DNA of 64,000 nucleotides from contig JAQYVF010000008.1 of NCBI GenBank assembly GCA_030145625.1, positions 21,140-85,139 of the forward strand, given 5' to 3'. Within the stretch, counting starts at the first letter, position 1; each line of letters starts with the position of its first letter. Under the pieces are notes generated by a model. That model was not told the DNA's origin and did not search any database. It worked only from the letters and a program-made list of their open reading frames with translations. Position numbers and translations under genes: made by a program. The DNA is from Desulfocapsa sp. GTDB taxonomy: Bacteria; Desulfobacterota; Desulfobulbia; Desulfobulbales; Desulfocapsaceae. Positions 1 through 8,172 of the stretch are shown here, piece by piece.

Positions 1-2
1 TT

Positions 3-365
3 GAACAATATCAAAGTTTCACTGCACAAACCGTGGGACTTAGGGAAAATATTGATTCTCTCCCCATTGGAAAAATAGTGCAGAGGTTGGAATCAATAAA
101 ACAGCTACAGGAAGATATCGCTGAGCGAGACGGAAAACTTCACGTGATTATGGACTTTACCGGATCAGAGGTTCTTGAAAATCCTCTTACTGGAGAGTAT
201 CAGCGCGCCCTTGATGCTGCTATCAGTGAAACTGACAGAGTTGCATCAAAAATGCAGCTTCGCAAGATATTGCTGATGCAGAAAACAAGCAGAATACAGG
301 CCTTTAAAAAAGACTCATTCGAGTATATTACGGCTATAAAAAAATACAACAGTTTGGTACAGTAA
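3..365 (+). CDS. C-terminal part of an unrecognised protein (5' end outside window)
   Basis: The frame is open to the left edge of the window with no stop, so the GTG at base 33 is probably internal and the true start lies outside. About 120 residues are visible. They are charged, mostly helical in character, with Gln/Glu/Lys-rich stretches, and end in KKYNSLVQ. I see no catalytic motif, membrane segment or signal. It is the only plus-strand gene before base 8956 and faces the minus-strand operon ending at 452. I do not recognise the family; the visible end does not resemble the DUF115 protein at 28.6 kb. Confidence 0.6.
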   Translation, partial: EQYQSFTAQTVGLRENIDSLPIGKIVQRLESIKQLQEDIAERDGKLHVIMDFTGSEVLENPLTGEYQRALDAAISETDRVASKMQLRKILLMQKTSRIQAFKKDSFEYITAIKKYNSLVQ

Positions 366-396
366 AGAATTTTTTCCAGCTATTGTTCTTCAATAA

Positions 397-417
397 TTGT
401 CAATACTCTTTTGACAA
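397..417. terminator. Possible bidirectional terminator hairpin
   Basis: TTGTCAA (397-403) and TTGACAA (411-417) form a perfect 7-bp stem with a 7-base loop between two converging genes. No clear run of T follows on either strand, so termination is inferred mainly from position. Confidence 0.35.
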
Positions 418-451
418 CTTTACGTTTAATCCACCCGGAAGTATATATTCT

Positions 452-2437
452 TCATTCCTTTTGAGAGGCAATGTGTTGTGTTTGAGTAGGCTCAATCTTC
501 AAGCAGAAAGGGAGTAATTCTCTATTGCAGCTCACTGTATCGTCGGTTTCGCTTATGGAAAAGAAGAGCCGAAACAATTTACTTTCTTTGCAAAACATGT
601 GTTGAACTAACGGCATACAGGCGCATTCGTCTGGTGCCCAGGAGAACATGAGTCCCTTATTATCTGTTTGTACAATTATTCCACCATTTGTTGAACCAAA
701 ACCACCGTTGCTTGAGACGAGAGTAGACGCAACAGAAGAGTGATCGAATTCATGATTTAGTGAAAAATGTTCTTGAGCTGGCCCTCCGTTGGCTGTAATT
801 ATTTCTATATTGTCGCCCAGGCTCTCCGGTAAAAAAGTCATTATACCGGCTCTGATTGAGCTGATATACGTCTGTGTGCCTGCATCAAAAACATAGCATA
901 GAGAAACAGACTCTGTATCTCGAGCAATTGTTATAGTCTTGAGCAATACACCAAGTTTAGTATTAATTTCACTGCTTATTTCAAGTTCATTTTCTGTCCA
1001 TTTAAATTTTGGTATAACAGGCTCGAGATCTGTTGTACGGGTGTGTTCAGTTGGAAGTTCGGCCACTAAATTCCCACTGTAAAAATCTGCACCAAAGGCA
1101 ATGGATTTATAATAGCCATGCGGTAGGCTACCCACCAATGTTGAAAAATCGTGACTCTTAAAGGCCAGCGATTTTATAGCCATTCCCCTTCGCATGTTCA
1201 ATACCAATTCAATTTGAGCGGTCTTTACAGATAAATATATGTTGTCGTTTTTCCATTTGATTTCAAAACCTTTTTTGTCAGCAGCAACGATAGGATAGCA
1301 ACAAGCTTCTTTGGGTTTCACCAAGTTATGTTCGCGTAAAAAACATCTCAGTTCTTCAGTCATTTTATCCCAGCGTTTTTTTTCGATATGTGTCCGAAAA
1401 TCACTGGCCCAGAATTCACAAAGTTTCAGCCAATCCTCTTTGTTATCGTTTGAAGTTTGAGATAAATGTCTTCTGATGCGGTGACACATGGTGTTCAGCC
1501 ACAAATCATTTCTGCCGGTTATTGCCCAACGAGCAATGTTATATTTTGCTTGTTTTTTTACTGGGATGGGATGAGATGCTGAAGTTAAACGTGAGACCGT
1601 CCGGTTAACAGATTGGTTGTTGATTCGGAGTGCCTGGCCAGGTGAAATCCACTCTATTTCTGTTTCTTCGGCAACTGATCTTAAAAGATCACGTAGACGA
1701 TTCCATTCTCCTTCGATATGTATTGAGCGCTCCTGACCGAAACGACCGGGGCGATAATCAAAAATTTCAGCATCATTGCAGTATAGAGGCAGAAGCTCTT
1801 CACCGTCACCTATACGTTTTTTCAAGTACTGCAAATAATCAGTTTTCGCAATATCTCCGTGAGCATAATGTTGGATCTTCTGAAAGAGAATAGAATCTGC
1901 CCATAACACGGGTAAGACAGCATCAGTTGTCCCTTTAGCATGGGTTGGGACAGCAGACATTTGTGCACCATCAAGATCCAAGGCTAGGCGTACATTGTCC
2001 CTGTCCATGATAAAACCCTGGTAGGCGAACTCGGTATACAGTTCAATCAGACTGTTGGAATAGGCCATTTCGTTAACTAATACAATGTTCGGTCGAACAT
2101 CGAGGACACGCTCGTATTCTTGTAATCCCAGTCTCTGGTTCCAGACATTTACCTCGTGGGGGACGAGTGGAGCAATAATCTGGCAGTAGCCGCTGCCAAT
2201 GAGTTCACACTGCTTGGCTTTTAACAATTTTTTAAATTGGGTTATCCAGCCAGGGTCAATTTGTTCTATCTGTTTCAGGGTCCAGCCTGTAAGCTCAACA
2301 CCCACAGGAATAGCCGTTTCTTCGATGAATCGCAGTAAGGAATGATAGCAAATGTTGATGACATCTGACCGTGATTCAGCGGCAATTGAAGAGAATGCGA
2401 GATTAAGATGAAAAATTATATAACCTTTTGGGTGCAT
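452..2437 (-). CDS. Glycoside hydrolase family 57-like protein
   Basis: A 661-residue protein with the layout of GH57 enzymes, retaining alpha-glucan-type hydrolases or transferases. Seen: the N-terminal HLNL motif (H10, N12), a NEMAYSN segment holding a candidate catalytic Glu123, and a YCNDAEIFDYRPGRF segment (D222, E224) matching the conserved block near the family's acid/base residue. The C-terminal half (about 370-660) looks like the all-beta extension common in the family. No signal peptide, so cytoplasmic. It is the last gene of a six-gene operon; its ATG abuts the stop of the PseG-like gene. A GH57 enzyme beside NeuB-like and PseG-like genes suggests work on an activated sugar or glycan intermediate rather than starch, but the substrate cannot be read from sequence. 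Confidence 0.75.
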   Translation of the reverse strand: MHPKGYIIFHLNLAFSSIAAESRSDVINICYHSLLRFIEETAIPVGVELTGWTLKQIEQIDPGWITQFKKLLKAKQCELIGSGYCQIIAPLVPHEVNVWNQRLGLQEYERVLDVRPNIVLVNEMAYSNSLIELYTEFAYQGFIMDRDNVRLALDLDGAQMSAVPTHAKGTTDAVLPVLWADSILFQKIQHYAHGDIAKTDYLQYLKKRIGDGEELLPLYCNDAEIFDYRPGRFGQERSIHIEGEWNRLRDLLRSVAEETEIEWISPGQALRINNQSVNRTVSRLTSASHPIPVKKQAKYNIARWAITGRNDLWLNTMCHRIRRHLSQTSNDNKEDWLKLCEFWASDFRTHIEKKRWDKMTEELRCFLREHNLVKPKEACCYPIVAADKKGFEIKWKNDNIYLSVKTAQIELVLNMRRGMAIKSLAFKSHDFSTLVGSLPHGYYKSIAFGADFYSGNLVAELPTEHTRTTDLEPVIPKFKWTENELEISSEINTKLGVLLKTITIARDTESVSLCYVFDAGTQTYISSIRAGIMTFLPESLGDNIEIITANGGPAQEHFSLNHEFDHSSVASTLVSSNGGFGSTNGGIIVQTDNKGLMFSWAPDECACMPLVQHMFCKESKLFRLFFSISETDDTVSCNRELLPFCLKIEPTQTQHIASQKE

Positions 2438-3448
2438 TTAAGTACCTATGAGTGAGCAGATTAGCTTAGCAAGTTGTTGTGCACCGTTTACTGATAATTT
2501 TTCCAATGCACTTTGTGAGCATGCCTGTGCGAGATCCGTATCATTCATCAGCATAACAAGTCTCTGTGCTGCAGAATCAGAGGTATTGCAGACAACCGCA
2601 ACTTTCTCTTTTGCCAAGGCCTCAAGTTCCGGCTGATCTTTAGCATCATAGGGGGAAAAAACAACTGCTGGTATACCATATTGCAAGACCTCAAAGAATG
2701 AGACACCAAAGACTGTCAGGACATAATTACTTTGGACTATCAGTTCATCGAGTTGTGGTGGGGCGGTGTGTACGTGCCAGTTTAATCGTTGGTTGGCAGG
2801 TATCGTTGGTGGATTGGCGTAAGGTCCACGAACCCAGTGTATTTCTGATTCTTGAGGCAGTAAATTGTCAAGCTGTTGAGGAAGGCTGTTTCCTAAGTGA
2901 GTAACATCACCACCGCCTGTCAGAACCAAAATATTGCTGCCTGGTTTCCAGGCTTGGTTTGGCAGGCGTTGTTGAATCAAAAAGCTGTCCCAACCAGATT
3001 TTAACTTGTTAGTGCAGGAAGGTATCTTACTTGAATCAAAATAAAAAGATGGAACCCAGGTGAAATCAAGAAGTTGACAATACTTGACCAGTGAATCGAT
3101 ACCAACTAAGCGGATATCGCGTGATTGTAACCATGCAAACAGTTCTTCCAGAGTAGGGGAGAGCATCTTTGGATAAAGATCAAAGACCACAATACTGGGG
3201 GTGATTGCTTCCACTGTTGTTTTTACAGACGTTACAAAATCGTTTTCAGGTGAGTGGCATGAGAAGTTGAAGGAGGCGAGTTCTTCATTTTCGATTGTAT
3301 CGCCGAAAATTAAAAATTCTGGCTGAGCACTGCCGGTTTTCCTTATTGCTTGAGCCAAGGCCATTAATCTCGCTAGATGACCAAGGCCCATACTACTCGA
3401 CGCATGGCAAACCAGTAAAACAGGTGGTACCGTCATAGCATTTTGCAC
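2438..3448 (-). CDS. PseG-like GT-B fold nucleotide-sugar hydrolase or transferase
   Basis: A 336-residue GT-B-like protein. The N-terminal GLGHLAR segment (residues 21-27, H24) matches the G-x-GHxxR signature of PseG/SpsG proteins, where the His helps remove UDP from UDP-diNAc-altrose. LVLTGGGD near residue 175 and a VFGVSFFEVLQYGIPAVV stretch near 250 fit the nucleotide-binding half. Start is GTG at 3448, two bases from the stop of the NeuB-like gene; an ATG four codons in is an alternative. The pairing with a NeuB-like gene repeats the PseG-PseI arrangement of pseudaminate pathways, but the protein is longer than usual PseG and divergent, so the exact substrate is open. Confidence 0.75.
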   Translation of the reverse strand: MQNAMTVPPVLLVCHASSSMGLGHLARLMALAQAIRKTGSAQPEFLIFGDTIENEELASFNFSCHSPENDFVTSVKTTVEAITPSIVVFDLYPKMLSPTLEELFAWLQSRDIRLVGIDSLVKYCQLLDFTWVPSFYFDSSKIPSCTNKLKSGWDSFLIQQRLPNQAWKPGSNILVLTGGGDVTHLGNSLPQQLDNLLPQESEIHWVRGPYANPPTIPANQRLNWHVHTAPPQLDELIVQSNYVLTVFGVSFFEVLQYGIPAVVFSPYDAKDQPELEALAKEKVAVVCNTSDSAAQRLVMLMNDTDLAQACSQSALEKLSVNGAQQLAKLICSLIGT

Positions 3449-3449
3449 A

Positions 3450-4304
3450 TCATGGGTTGAAGGTTGAGCGAATAGATTTCAGCGGACGTAAGCCGTCTGA
3501 GGGATCTGCACGCCACATACGATCTGAATGCTCAGATTGTACTGGTGTTTTAACTCCATTTCCGTCTGCGACCAGGCCATGTTGCACTTGTTTAATCACG
3601 GCATCTATTTGGTTCGGTAGCCAGCAGTGGCCAGCGCCAAATTCTTCACCTTTACCATCCAGGTCAAGATGGAATTCTATGACTTCTGCACCCCAGCGGT
3701 GGATAGCGCGGTGAATCACACCAGCATCAACGGTATGGTCGGACCAGCCCATTCTGCATCCGGTGGTTTCACGCAATGTTTGAATAGCTGACAAATTCGC
3801 TTCCTGATAAGGTGTCGGGTAGGCAGACGTACAATGGAGGAGTGTCGGGGCGCTGCATCCATTTTGCTTCAAGACATCGACAGCATGGAGAATTTCATCA
3901 GGGGTTGCCATGCCGGTTGAGAGGATTACAGGTTTGTGGGTTTGGGCACATGAGGCCAGTAAATCATCCCATAACAATTCATAGGAAGCAATCTTGTAAA
4001 AAACGACATGGGGTTCAAGTTCTTTGACTGCCTCTAAATAGAATGGGGTACAACTGAATTGAATTTCTTTTTCTTTGCATCGGTCAGCTAAGAGTGGCAA
4101 AAATTCCAGAGGGAGTTCCCATTTTTTCCGATCACTATGGGTTTGAGATTTTTCTAATATTTCCGGCGAAAAAAGTTGGTCTATTTTAAAGAGTTGGAAT
4201 TTAACAGAATCGCAACCAATTGCTGCGGCAGTATCTATGAATTCCAGTGCTCGAGTAATATCTTTGCAATGATTGCTGGATACTTCTGCGATAAAAAAAG
4301 TCAT
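3450..4304 (-). CDS. Short NeuB/PseI-like sugar-acid synthase lacking the SAF domain
   Basis: A 284-residue protein of the NeuB barrel family, which condenses PEP with an aldose to make a nonulosonic acid. Seen: SVKFQ (K35), STGMA (129-133), HCTSAYPTP (158-166), GWSDHT (H190) and IEFHLDLDG (H212); the two His fit the metal ligands of NeuB. Odd points: usual NeuB/PseI proteins have about 340-350 residues with a C-terminal antifreeze-like (SAF) domain, which is absent here, and the usual Lys in the EKHF motif is Phe211, followed by an unusual GKGEEFGAGH segment. The stop is clean and the next gene follows at once, so this is a short form rather than an obvious frameshift. It may use a different sugar from PseI. 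Confidence 0.82.
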   Translation of the reverse strand: MTFFIAEVSSNHCKDITRALEFIDTAAAIGCDSVKFQLFKIDQLFSPEILEKSQTHSDRKKWELPLEFLPLLADRCKEKEIQFSCTPFYLEAVKELEPHVVFYKIASYELLWDDLLASCAQTHKPVILSTGMATPDEILHAVDVLKQNGCSAPTLLHCTSAYPTPYQEANLSAIQTLRETTGCRMGWSDHTVDAGVIHRAIHRWGAEVIEFHLDLDGKGEEFGAGHCWLPNQIDAVIKQVQHGLVADGNGVKTPVQSEHSDRMWRADPSDGLRPLKSIRSTFNP

Positions 4305-4305
4305 C

Positions 4306-5526
4306 TTATTGAATCTCTACATGCAAACTTGAAATAGCCTCTTCCACACGTGTTATCGCTTCTTCACGATTGGCACCCTGCACAAGGACATAGCCAAAAC
4401 GATCAGGATGCATATGGATGATTGGTTGTATCTCTCCGAGTTTACGAAAAAAACCATACTGTAAAAGTCCTGGAGTTTCCTTGAGGATCTCTTCGCCTGT
4501 GATGGCCTTGATTCTACCGGATTCAGGAAACCAATATCGTATCGCTGTGGAATAATCCCATTTTGGCTTAAAGTGTTCATGGGAAACATTCTCTCCCAGT
4601 GCATATGAAATTACCGCATCGACCAGGCTAACTCCTGTGGCAGCGGGAATTTCATGGGAGGCAAACCAACCACCGGAAAGTCGTGCCGCCAATTCGATAA
4701 TTAGCGGGTTGCCTTTTGAGTCGATAACTAGGTCCCCCTTGACTATTCCACTTGTTATGCCCATGGCGTTGGAACCTCGTAAGATAAGGTCATCAATGGC
4801 GATGAGTTGTTGGTTACTCAACTGTGCAGGAATGGTCCCACCATCTTCGATGATGTAAGGCTTGAATTGGTCGATCCTGGAATAATTTCGTTCTGCGATA
4901 GCAGGGGTATGGCAGATATTATTTAGAATAAAACTCTCAGTGGATAGTTGAACCCCTGGGATAAATTTTTCAAGGATCAGTCTTCCGGAATCTCCCCATC
5001 TTTTGGATTCTTCAAATGCCCAATTAAGATCAATTTTATCATCGATAAGTAAGACCCCTCTTGCACCACGACCATCTACCGGTTTCAGGACATAGGTCTC
5101 TTGAGCTCGATTATCAGTCAAGTTTTTGAGCTGCTCAATGTTTTCAACGGCTGAAAACCAGGGACAGGGGATATTGTCCGTCTGGAATCTTTGCTTCATC
5201 AATATCTTATCAGATGCACATTGGGCAGCGTCCAGGCTGATCGAATGGAGGCCAAGTTTTTTAGAGGTCAATGCAACTGTGTAGGGAACGTCATTGGCAA
5301 TGGTCATCACTCCATCAATCGCATGACTCTTGTTAAATACCACAGCCCTTTCGGCGGTAGCTTCAGCGTCCCTGGTGGATACTATCAATACATGATCAGC
5401 CAAAGCCAATGCAGGCGCATCTTCCTTTATATCTGTACCAACGATGCTCAATCCACGTTGTTTTGCTGCTTCGTAGGCTGGTATCTGTTCCACACCACCC
5501 CCGATTATCATAAGTGTTTTAGCCAA
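4306..5526 (-). CDS. ATP-grasp carboxylate-amine ligase
   Basis: About 406 residues. The N-terminus (KTLMIIGGG) is a Rossmann-like preATP-grasp fold. The middle holds YVLKPVDGRGARGV, typical of the ATP-binding loop, and LILEKFIPG; IIELAARLSGGW carries the metal-binding Glu and Arg/Asn-type residues. Such enzymes activate a carboxylate as acyl phosphate and join it to an amine or thiol. In this operon it may attach an acyl group to an amino sugar. Start is uncertain: the longest frame begins with ATG at 5544 and overlaps the upstream SDR gene; TTG at 5526 has a GGAGG about 11 bases upstream; ATG at 5511 lacks a ribosome site. I chose TTG. Confidence 0.8.
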   Translation of the reverse strand: MAKTLMIIGGGVEQIPAYEAAKQRGLSIVGTDIKEDAPALALADHVLIVSTRDAEATAERAVVFNKSHAIDGVMTIANDVPYTVALTSKKLGLHSISLDAAQCASDKILMKQRFQTDNIPCPWFSAVENIEQLKNLTDNRAQETYVLKPVDGRGARGVLLIDDKIDLNWAFEESKRWGDSGRLILEKFIPGVQLSTESFILNNICHTPAIAERNYSRIDQFKPYIIEDGGTIPAQLSNQQLIAIDDLILRGSNAMGITSGIVKGDLVIDSKGNPLIIELAARLSGGWFASHEIPAATGVSLVDAVISYALGENVSHEHFKPKWDYSTAIRYWFPESGRIKAITGEEILKETPGLLQYGFFRKLGEIQPIIHMHPDRFGYVLVQGANREEAITRVEEAISSLHVEIQ

Positions 5527-6253
5527 GGAGATATGTCCCTCCATTTACATTGAGTGTTTGCCCGCTGATATAAGATGACTGCTTTGAACAGAGATAGACA
5601 ACTGTGGACGCGACTTCATCAGGGGTTCCGACCCTTCCTACAGGAATATCTTCAAATAGTTTGTCGGATTTTTTTTCATCGAGTTCATCTGCAATCATGT
5701 CGGTCTGGATAAGGCCGGGAGCAACACAGTTACAACAAACACCTGATCGTGAATATATTTTTGCAAGAGACTTGGTAAAATTAATAAGACCAGCTTTTGC
5801 AGCGGCATAGTGGACTTGATAAAGGCCGCCCCATTGTCCTCCAACAGACGATATATTGACTATTCTACCAAACCCCCTGTCAACCATTCCCGGGATAACG
5901 TGTCTGGCGCAACGTACAGCACCCAGGAGATTCACTGATAACATATGTTCCCATTCGGCATCACTGATCTCGAGAAACGGCTTCACTTGAGAAATTCCGG
6001 CGTTATTCACCAGTGTGTCAATAGGACCAAGCTCATTTTCAGTTGCATGAATAGCTGTTTCGACTGATTGTTGCGATGAAACGTCCAGTTGAATTGGAAT
6101 TCCAGTATGCGGTTGAGTAATTATTTCACAAGCAAGTTCTTTGTTGTTTTGATATCCAACGGCTACATGATAATCATTTTCCATCAAGGCTATGGCGATG
6201 GCACGACCGATACCTCGACTGGCACCTGTAACCAGTGCGACACGATTGCTCAT
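5519..6253 (-). CDS. Short-chain dehydrogenase/reductase (FabG-like)
   Basis: A 244-residue classical SDR: TGASRGIG (residues 9-16) binds NAD(P), NNAG is at 83-86, Ser135/136, Tyr149 and Lys153 form the catalytic set, and the C-terminus has the usual VNGGTYLL ending. Length is normal for the family. It should reduce a keto group or oxidise an alcohol. The start overlaps the end of the ThDP-enzyme gene by 4 bases, so the two are likely translated together; one reading is that this SDR reduces the keto product of that enzyme. It is unlikely to be housekeeping FabG, as no fatty-acid genes are near. Confidence 0.88.
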   Translation of the reverse strand: MSNRVALVTGASRGIGRAIAIALMENDYHVAVGYQNNKELACEIITQPHTGIPIQLDVSSQQSVETAIHATENELGPIDTLVNNAGISQVKPFLEISDAEWEHMLSVNLLGAVRCARHVIPGMVDRGFGRIVNISSVGGQWGGLYQVHYAAAKAGLINFTKSLAKIYSRSGVCCNCVAPGLIQTDMIADELDEKKSDKLFEDIPVGRVGTPDEVASTVVYLCSKQSSYISGQTLNVNGGTYLLG

Positions 6254-7971
6254 GACTCACGCCCCATCCACATTTCGCCCATGTGCTGCCCGGCAAGTAA
6301 TAACGGAGTGACATCTGCTGCCGGGTCAATGGCAACGTCAAGTAATACTGGGCCGGATTGTTCCCAAAACCAAGTGAGTTTCTCAATACTGTCTTCTGGG
6401 TTCTGTAACTGATCTGAAGGAATGCCGAAACCATGTGCAATTGCTTTAAAATCAGGTGCTTTGAAATCACCGGTAACAGGGTCATCTCCCCATGTTATGA
6501 GTTGAAATTGCGAGACAAGTCCTAAGCGGCTGTTGTTGAGGACCAGGATTTTCACATTGAGCTGACGTTCCTGGAGAGAGGCCAATTCCTGAATATTCAT
6601 CAGCAGAGAACCATCTCCGACGACACATAAGATGGATCTCTCCGGATAGGCCATGGCTGCACCTATGGCTGAAGGCAAATCATATCCCATGGTGCCATGC
6701 CCTCCGGAAGTGAGGTGCAGGTGGGTATCTGGTTTGAAGGGAAGATGACGTGCAGCCCAGTGCTGATGACAACCTACACCGGTGACGACGACGGTTTCCT
6801 GGTTATCTATCAGTCTTGCCAATTCTTGCATGATGTGGCGAGGCTGGAGATAAACAGAACCTTTAAGTGGAATATCATCGAGTTGTTGTGACTTGATCTC
6901 CAGAATTTTTTCCTGCCAGCCTTTGTCGGATTCTATTTCTTTGATTCCAATTGTGTCAATAAACGAATCACAGAAGTCGATCAGATTCGCTTCCATTTTC
7001 CATGTTACAGGTACTCTTCCATGCTGGAGTTCGTTGGCATCAATATCCACCCAGGCGATTTTACCATTGGGAACAAATTGATCGACCACAGTACCTGTTT
7101 GCCTGACATCAAGACGTGATCCCATTACGAGCAGAAAGTCGCATTCAAAAACAGCTCGATTGGCAACCAGATGACCTGTGTGGCCAATATACCCTAAGTA
7201 GCGTTGATCCATGCTGTCGAAGCTGCTGACACCCAGGAAGTTCGTGACCACCAGAGCATCTAACCTGGAAGCAATTTCGCTATATTTTTCATATGCGCGT
7301 GCAGTCAATGCACCGTGTCCCAATAACAATACGGGCCGGCGTGAGTTAACAGCTGCCTGGCTGATCTCGTTGAGCGTTGTCATATCAGGTAGTGAAGGTC
7401 TCACCTCGGTCTTGGCAGATAAGGAAAGTGGTGATACCTCAGGATCATCTATCTTTTCTCTTTGAATATCCATTGGGAAATCAATGACGCATGGTCCTTT
7501 TCTGCCCGTGGTAGCAATACGAAAGGCATCTGGCAGTTCTCGGTAAACATCTTCAGCAGAAAGCAAACATACTGAATGTTTACTGATTGGTTCTGTTATG
7601 GCAACTGTTGGGGTCTCTTGAAATCCCCTTTGTCTGACACTTTCACGAATTGTAAGATCTCCTGTTCCAATCTGGCCTGTGATCAAGACAAACGGAGTAG
7701 AATCGTAATATGCATCAGCTAAGGGGGTTATTGCATTGGTGGCCCCTGGCCCGGATGTTACCATTACAACCTGTACACGACCGGTTAGTCTCGCGTAAGC
7801 GAGAGCAGCATAGCCAGCACCTTGCTCGGATTTAAAACATTCAACTGCTATTTTAGCTTTGAGGCAGGCATTGATTAATGGGATAATGGTACCGCCAGGA
7901 TAAACAAACACCTTTTGTACACCATGAAAAACGAGAACACCGGCAACCCAGTCTGATATGTTTTGTTTCAT
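6250..7971 (-). CDS. Acetolactate-synthase-like thiamine diphosphate enzyme
   Basis: 573 residues, the normal size of AHAS large subunits. Near the N-terminus YPGG and SEQGAGYAALAYARLTGR hold the cofactor-activating Glu; TSGPGATN follows. The C-terminal ThDP-Mg motif starts at VVGDGSLL and ends at NNS about 27 residues later. The family joins a two-carbon unit from pyruvate to an acceptor. No regulatory IlvN gene is beside it, and it heads an operon of sugar genes, so it is probably not the housekeeping enzyme. Two roles fit: making a small hydroxy/keto acid for an N-acyl group, or adding an acetyl branch to a 4-keto CDP-sugar like YerE. Start ATG at 7971 is preferred over GTG at 7977. Confidence 0.85.
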   Translation of the reverse strand: MKQNISDWVAGVLVFHGVQKVFVYPGGTIIPLINACLKAKIAVECFKSEQGAGYAALAYARLTGRVQVVMVTSGPGATNAITPLADAYYDSTPFVLITGQIGTGDLTIRESVRQRGFQETPTVAITEPISKHSVCLLSAEDVYRELPDAFRIATTGRKGPCVIDFPMDIQREKIDDPEVSPLSLSAKTEVRPSLPDMTTLNEISQAAVNSRRPVLLLGHGALTARAYEKYSEIASRLDALVVTNFLGVSSFDSMDQRYLGYIGHTGHLVANRAVFECDFLLVMGSRLDVRQTGTVVDQFVPNGKIAWVDIDANELQHGRVPVTWKMEANLIDFCDSFIDTIGIKEIESDKGWQEKILEIKSQQLDDIPLKGSVYLQPRHIMQELARLIDNQETVVVTGVGCHQHWAARHLPFKPDTHLHLTSGGHGTMGYDLPSAIGAAMAYPERSILCVVGDGSLLMNIQELASLQERQLNVKILVLNNSRLGLVSQFQLITWGDDPVTGDFKAPDFKAIAHGFGIPSDQLQNPEDSIEKLTWFWEQSGPVLLDVAIDPAADVTPLLLAGQHMGEMWMGRES

Positions 7972-7994
7972 AAGCACCTGATTTGGATAGATTC

Positions 7995-8024
7995 TTTATA
8001 AGTACCATATTGATACTTATTACA
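7995..8024 (-). promoter_or_regulatory. Candidate promoter with operator-like palindrome for the six-gene operon
   Basis: On the minus strand TGTAAT (8019-8024) and TATAAA (7995-8000) are 18 bases apart and lie just upstream of the ThDP-enzyme gene. An imperfect palindrome, AAGTA..TACTT (8000-8018), fills the spacer, a common operator position. The -35 is a weak match, so this is tentative. Confidence 0.3.
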
Positions 8025-8071
8025 GGAAAATCACAACATTGGGGACTGTTCAACAACAAATGGTTGACCAT

Positions 8072-8172
8072 CCATGTGGGAGCGGCTTCAATCGTGAACA
8101 TCCCACAATACAGTTCAACCAGACAGTCGGTCGCATCAAGCCCTGTTCACGGATAAATTCGCTCCTACATGG
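8072..8172. repeat. REP-like imperfect inverted repeat
   Basis: The 28-base arm at 8072-8099 and the reverse complement of 8145-8172 agree at 22 of 28 positions, separated by 45 bases. Both arms contain GGAGCG and end inward in GTGAAC. This resembles the widespread GTAGGAGCGGC...CGCGAAC type of REP sequence that occurs as pairs between genes and is moved by RAYT transposases. No RAYT gene is in the window. Confidence 0.6.

Noticed and set aside
1630..1893. Plus-strand open frame inside the GH57-like gene
   Set aside because: Lies opposite a long supported gene; a shadow frame, like the many short frames opposite the flagellar genes.
3450..4304. Frameshifted or broken neuB pseudogene
   Set aside because: The stop is followed at once by the next gene, and the barrel motifs and metal-type His residues are intact, so a short functional form is more likely.
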